Below, in pieces: positions 62,395 to 64,000 of a stretch of DNA of 64,000 nt. Below the pieces are notes generated by a model, which made no database searches, was not told the DNA's origin, and saw only the letters and a program-made list of their open reading frames with translations. How positions within the stretch are numbered: position 1 is the stretch's first letter; every line of letters starts with the position of its first letter. Source of the stretch: Mitsuaria chitosanitabida ATCC BAA-476 = NBRC 102408 (GTDB lineage Bacteria; Pseudomonadota; Gammaproteobacteria; Burkholderiales; Burkholderiaceae_C); the NCBI RefSeq assembly GCF_001598255.1, contig NZ_BCYP01000018.1, positions 186,001 to 250,000 on the forward strand. Direction: 5' to 3'. The position numbers were made by a program, and so were the translations under genes.

Positions 62395-63615
62395 ATGAGC
62401 GCGACCCCCGTCGTCAGCAGCGCCGCGACCGGCACCTATCAGCGCCTCTTCGACGCTCGCGGTGAACTGGTCGCGCTGCGCCGCGAGCTGCACGCGATGC
62501 CCGAGCTCGGCTTCGAGGAGCACCGCACCGCCGCACGCATCGTGCAGGCGCTCAAGGCCTGCGGCGTCGATGAGCTCCACCAGGGCCTGGGCCGCACCGG
62601 TGTCGTCGCCCTCATCCATGGCCAGGCCACGCCCGGCACGCCACCGCGCCTGATCGGCCTGCGCGCCGACATGGATGCGCTGCCGCTGCGCGAGCAGAAC
62701 GACTTCGCGTGGCGCTCGTCCACCCCGGGACTGATGCATGCCTGCGGCCACGACGGCCATTGCGCGATGCTGGTGGGCGCCGCCCGCTACCTGGCGCAGA
62801 CGCGGCGCTTCTCCGGCACCGCGGTGCTGGTCTTCCAGCCCGGCGAAGAGGGCTACGGCGGCGCGCGCGAGATGATCGCCGACGGCCTGTTCGATCGCTT
62901 CCCGGTCGAGTCCATCTACGCGATGCACAACTGGCCGCACCTGCCGCCGGGCAAGATCGGCCTGAACCGAGGCGCGATGATGGCCGCGGCCGACCGGGTG
63001 CAGATCAGCATCCAGGGACGAGGGGGTCATGGCGCGCATCCGCACCTGAGCGTCGACCCGGTGCTGATCGCCGGGCATGTGATCACGGCCGTTCAGAGCC
63101 TGGTCTCGCGCAACATCGCGCCGATCGATCAGGCGGTGGTGAGCCTGTGCTCGATGCAGGCCGGCGAGCCGAGCGCCTTCAGCGTCATTCCCGAGCTCGC
63201 GCAACTCACCGGCACCGTGCGCAGCTTCAAGCCCGAGGTGCAGCAACTGCTCGAGGAGCGGATGACGCGCCTGGTCGAGTCCGTCGCGCTGGGCTTCGGC
63301 GCGAGTGCCAAGGTCGATTACCAGCGGCTCTACCCGGCCACCATCAACAGCGCGGCCCAGGCCGATTTCGCGGTGTGCGTGTCGCAGTGGCTGGTCGGCG
63401 CGGAGAACGTCGACGACAAGCTGCCGCCCAGCATGGGCTCCGAGGACTTCGCCTTCATGCTGCAGGCGCGCCCGGGCGCGTATCTGCGCCTGGGGCAGGG
63501 CGGTCCCTGCGGTCTGCACCAGCCGCGCTACGACTTCAACGACGAGGTGCTGCCGCTCGGGTCGGCGCTGTTCGCGGCGCTGGTCGAGCAGGGGCTGCCG
63601 CTCGCGCCGCATTGA
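62395..63615 (+). CDS. M20 family metallopeptidase / amidohydrolase
   Basis: 406 residues. Metal-binding HACGHDGH (about 118-125), FQPGEEGYGGAREM, the dimerisation-domain segment GRGGHGAHPH, and PSMGSEDFAFML near the end are the signatures of the IAA-amino-acid-hydrolase/hippuricase/aminoacylase group. It hydrolyses an amide or N-acyl amino acid; the substrate is unknown. Position between two permease genes suggests it processes the imported compound in the cytoplasm. Starts one base after the dppB-like stop. Confidence 0.93.
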   Translation: MSATPVVSSAATGTYQRLFDARGELVALRRELHAMPELGFEEHRTAARIVQALKACGVDELHQGLGRTGVVALIHGQATPGTPPRLIGLRADMDALPLREQNDFAWRSSTPGLMHACGHDGHCAMLVGAARYLAQTRRFSGTAVLVFQPGEEGYGGAREMIADGLFDRFPVESIYAMHNWPHLPPGKIGLNRGAMMAAADRVQISIQGRGGHGAHPHLSVDPVLIAGHVITAVQSLVSRNIAPIDQAVVSLCSMQAGEPSAFSVIPELAQLTGTVRSFKPEVQQLLEERMTRLVESVALGFGASAKVDYQRLYPATINSAAQADFAVCVSQWLVGAENVDDKLPPSMGSEDFAFMLQARPGAYLRLGQGGPCGLHQPRYDFNDEVLPLGSALFAALVEQGLPLAPH

Positions 63616-63742
63616 GGCGCCCGATCGCCGCGCCGTCGTCGCCTCCCGTGTTTCCTCGCATTCCCCCGTGTCGCCGGCCCGCCGGCCTCGCTTCCGCCAT
63701 CCTTTCAGACAGCCGCATGATCCCGACCGGAGAATCCGCCGC

Positions 63743-64000
63743 ATGAGTTCCACCGTACCGACCGCTTCGACCGGCCAGAAGGCGCCGGGCGCGCTGCGGC
63801 GCTTCCTCGACGGCGACGTCTGGCATTCCTTCACCCGTTCGCCGCTGGCGATGATCGCGGCCTTCGTCGCCCTGGTGTGTCTGGTGTGCGCGGTCTTCGC
63901 GACCTGGATCGCGCCGCACGATCCCTTCGACCTCTCGGCGCTCGAGCTGATGGATTCGCGCCTGCCGCCGGCCTGGATCGACGGCGGATCGACCAAGTAC
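63743..64000 (+). CDS. ABC transporter permease, DppC/OppC family, partial
   Basis: Only the first 86 codons lie in the window; the gene continues past 64000. The visible part has an N-terminal cytoplasmic stretch, one transmembrane helix (about 36-56, LAMIAAFVALVCLVCAVFATW) and the family motif IAPHDPFDL. It should pair with the DppB-like permease. GGAG lies about ten bases before the ATG. 127 bases after the hydrolase. Confidence 0.85.
   Translation, partial: MSSTVPTASTGQKAPGALRRFLDGDVWHSFTRSPLAMIAAFVALVCLVCAVFATWIAPHDPFDLSALELMDSRLPPAWIDGGSTKY

Noticed and set aside
1-64000. tRNA, rRNA, prophage, insertion sequence or transposase genes
   Set aside because: I looked for cloverleaf-like sequences, transposase and integrase motifs and target duplications and saw none; this is by eye, so a tRNA scan would settle it.

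Overview
The window is a stretch of ordinary chromosome from a GC-rich betaproteobacterium of the order Burkholderiales, most like the Roseateles/Mitsuaria/Rubrivivax group. This is inferred from the very high G+C, the Gram-negative trimeric porins, the bacterial Coq7 hydroxylase, the tyrS / M23 peptidase / anmK / erpA neighbourhood and a type II secretion locus with gspC transcribed away from gspG. I saw no rRNA, tRNA, CRISPR array, phage or insertion sequence, and codon use is nearly uniform.

Layout. Positions 1-6.9 kb: an Lrp/AsnC regulator, a CBS-domain protein, a stand-alone cheZ, the peptidase mtfA, a DUF3011/ricin-lectin protein next to a four-EF-hand protein, and the ribosome-assembly GTPase ylqF. 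Positions 7.0-11.4 kb: a five-gene copper-handling cassette on the minus strand (two His/Met-rich exported proteins, a TolC-type lipoprotein, a Tat-exported multicopper oxidase, a CusF-like periplasmic protein). Positions 11.5-19.5 kb: a TonB-like protein, a chemoreceptor, a diguanylate cyclase, yggS divergent from pilT, a frameshifted pilU and a beta-hydroxyacid dehydrogenase. Positions 19.5-22.5 kb: the conserved dolP-diaA-yraN / rsmI block. Positions 22.5-34.9 kb: tldD, an attenuator-controlled DAHP synthase, a 5'-nucleotidase, a tricorn-like protease, tyrS, an M23 peptidase and anmK. Positions 35-42 kb: erpA, rpsI-rplM, a GNAT protein, a DUF2726 protein, srkA, htpG and a TRIC channel. Positions 42.4-53.75 kb: a type II secretion locus, gspG-H-I-J-K-L-M-N-D-E-F on the minus strand with gspC divergent. 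Positions 53.8-64 kb: cobT, ilvA, an OsmC protein, coq7, two porins and a peptide-type ABC transporter operon interrupted by an M20 amidohydrolase and cut by the window end.

How the genes work together. cheZ, the chemoreceptor, the diguanylate cyclase and pilT/pilU all concern motility and surface behaviour. The gsp genes build a secretion machine lacking only a prepilin peptidase here. The copper cassette looks like a periplasmic detoxification unit without its own inner-membrane pump. Amino-acid synthesis (DAHP synthase, ilvA) shows two different mRNA-leader structures.

The most interesting signals are: (1) a transcription attenuator in front of the DAHP synthase, with a 25-codon leader peptide packed with Phe, Tyr and Trp codons and mutually exclusive hairpins; (2) pilU broken by one extra C in a run of seven; (3) the His/Met-rich copper proteins; and (4) an ilvA leader holding an intrinsic terminator preceded by three abutting perfect palindromes.
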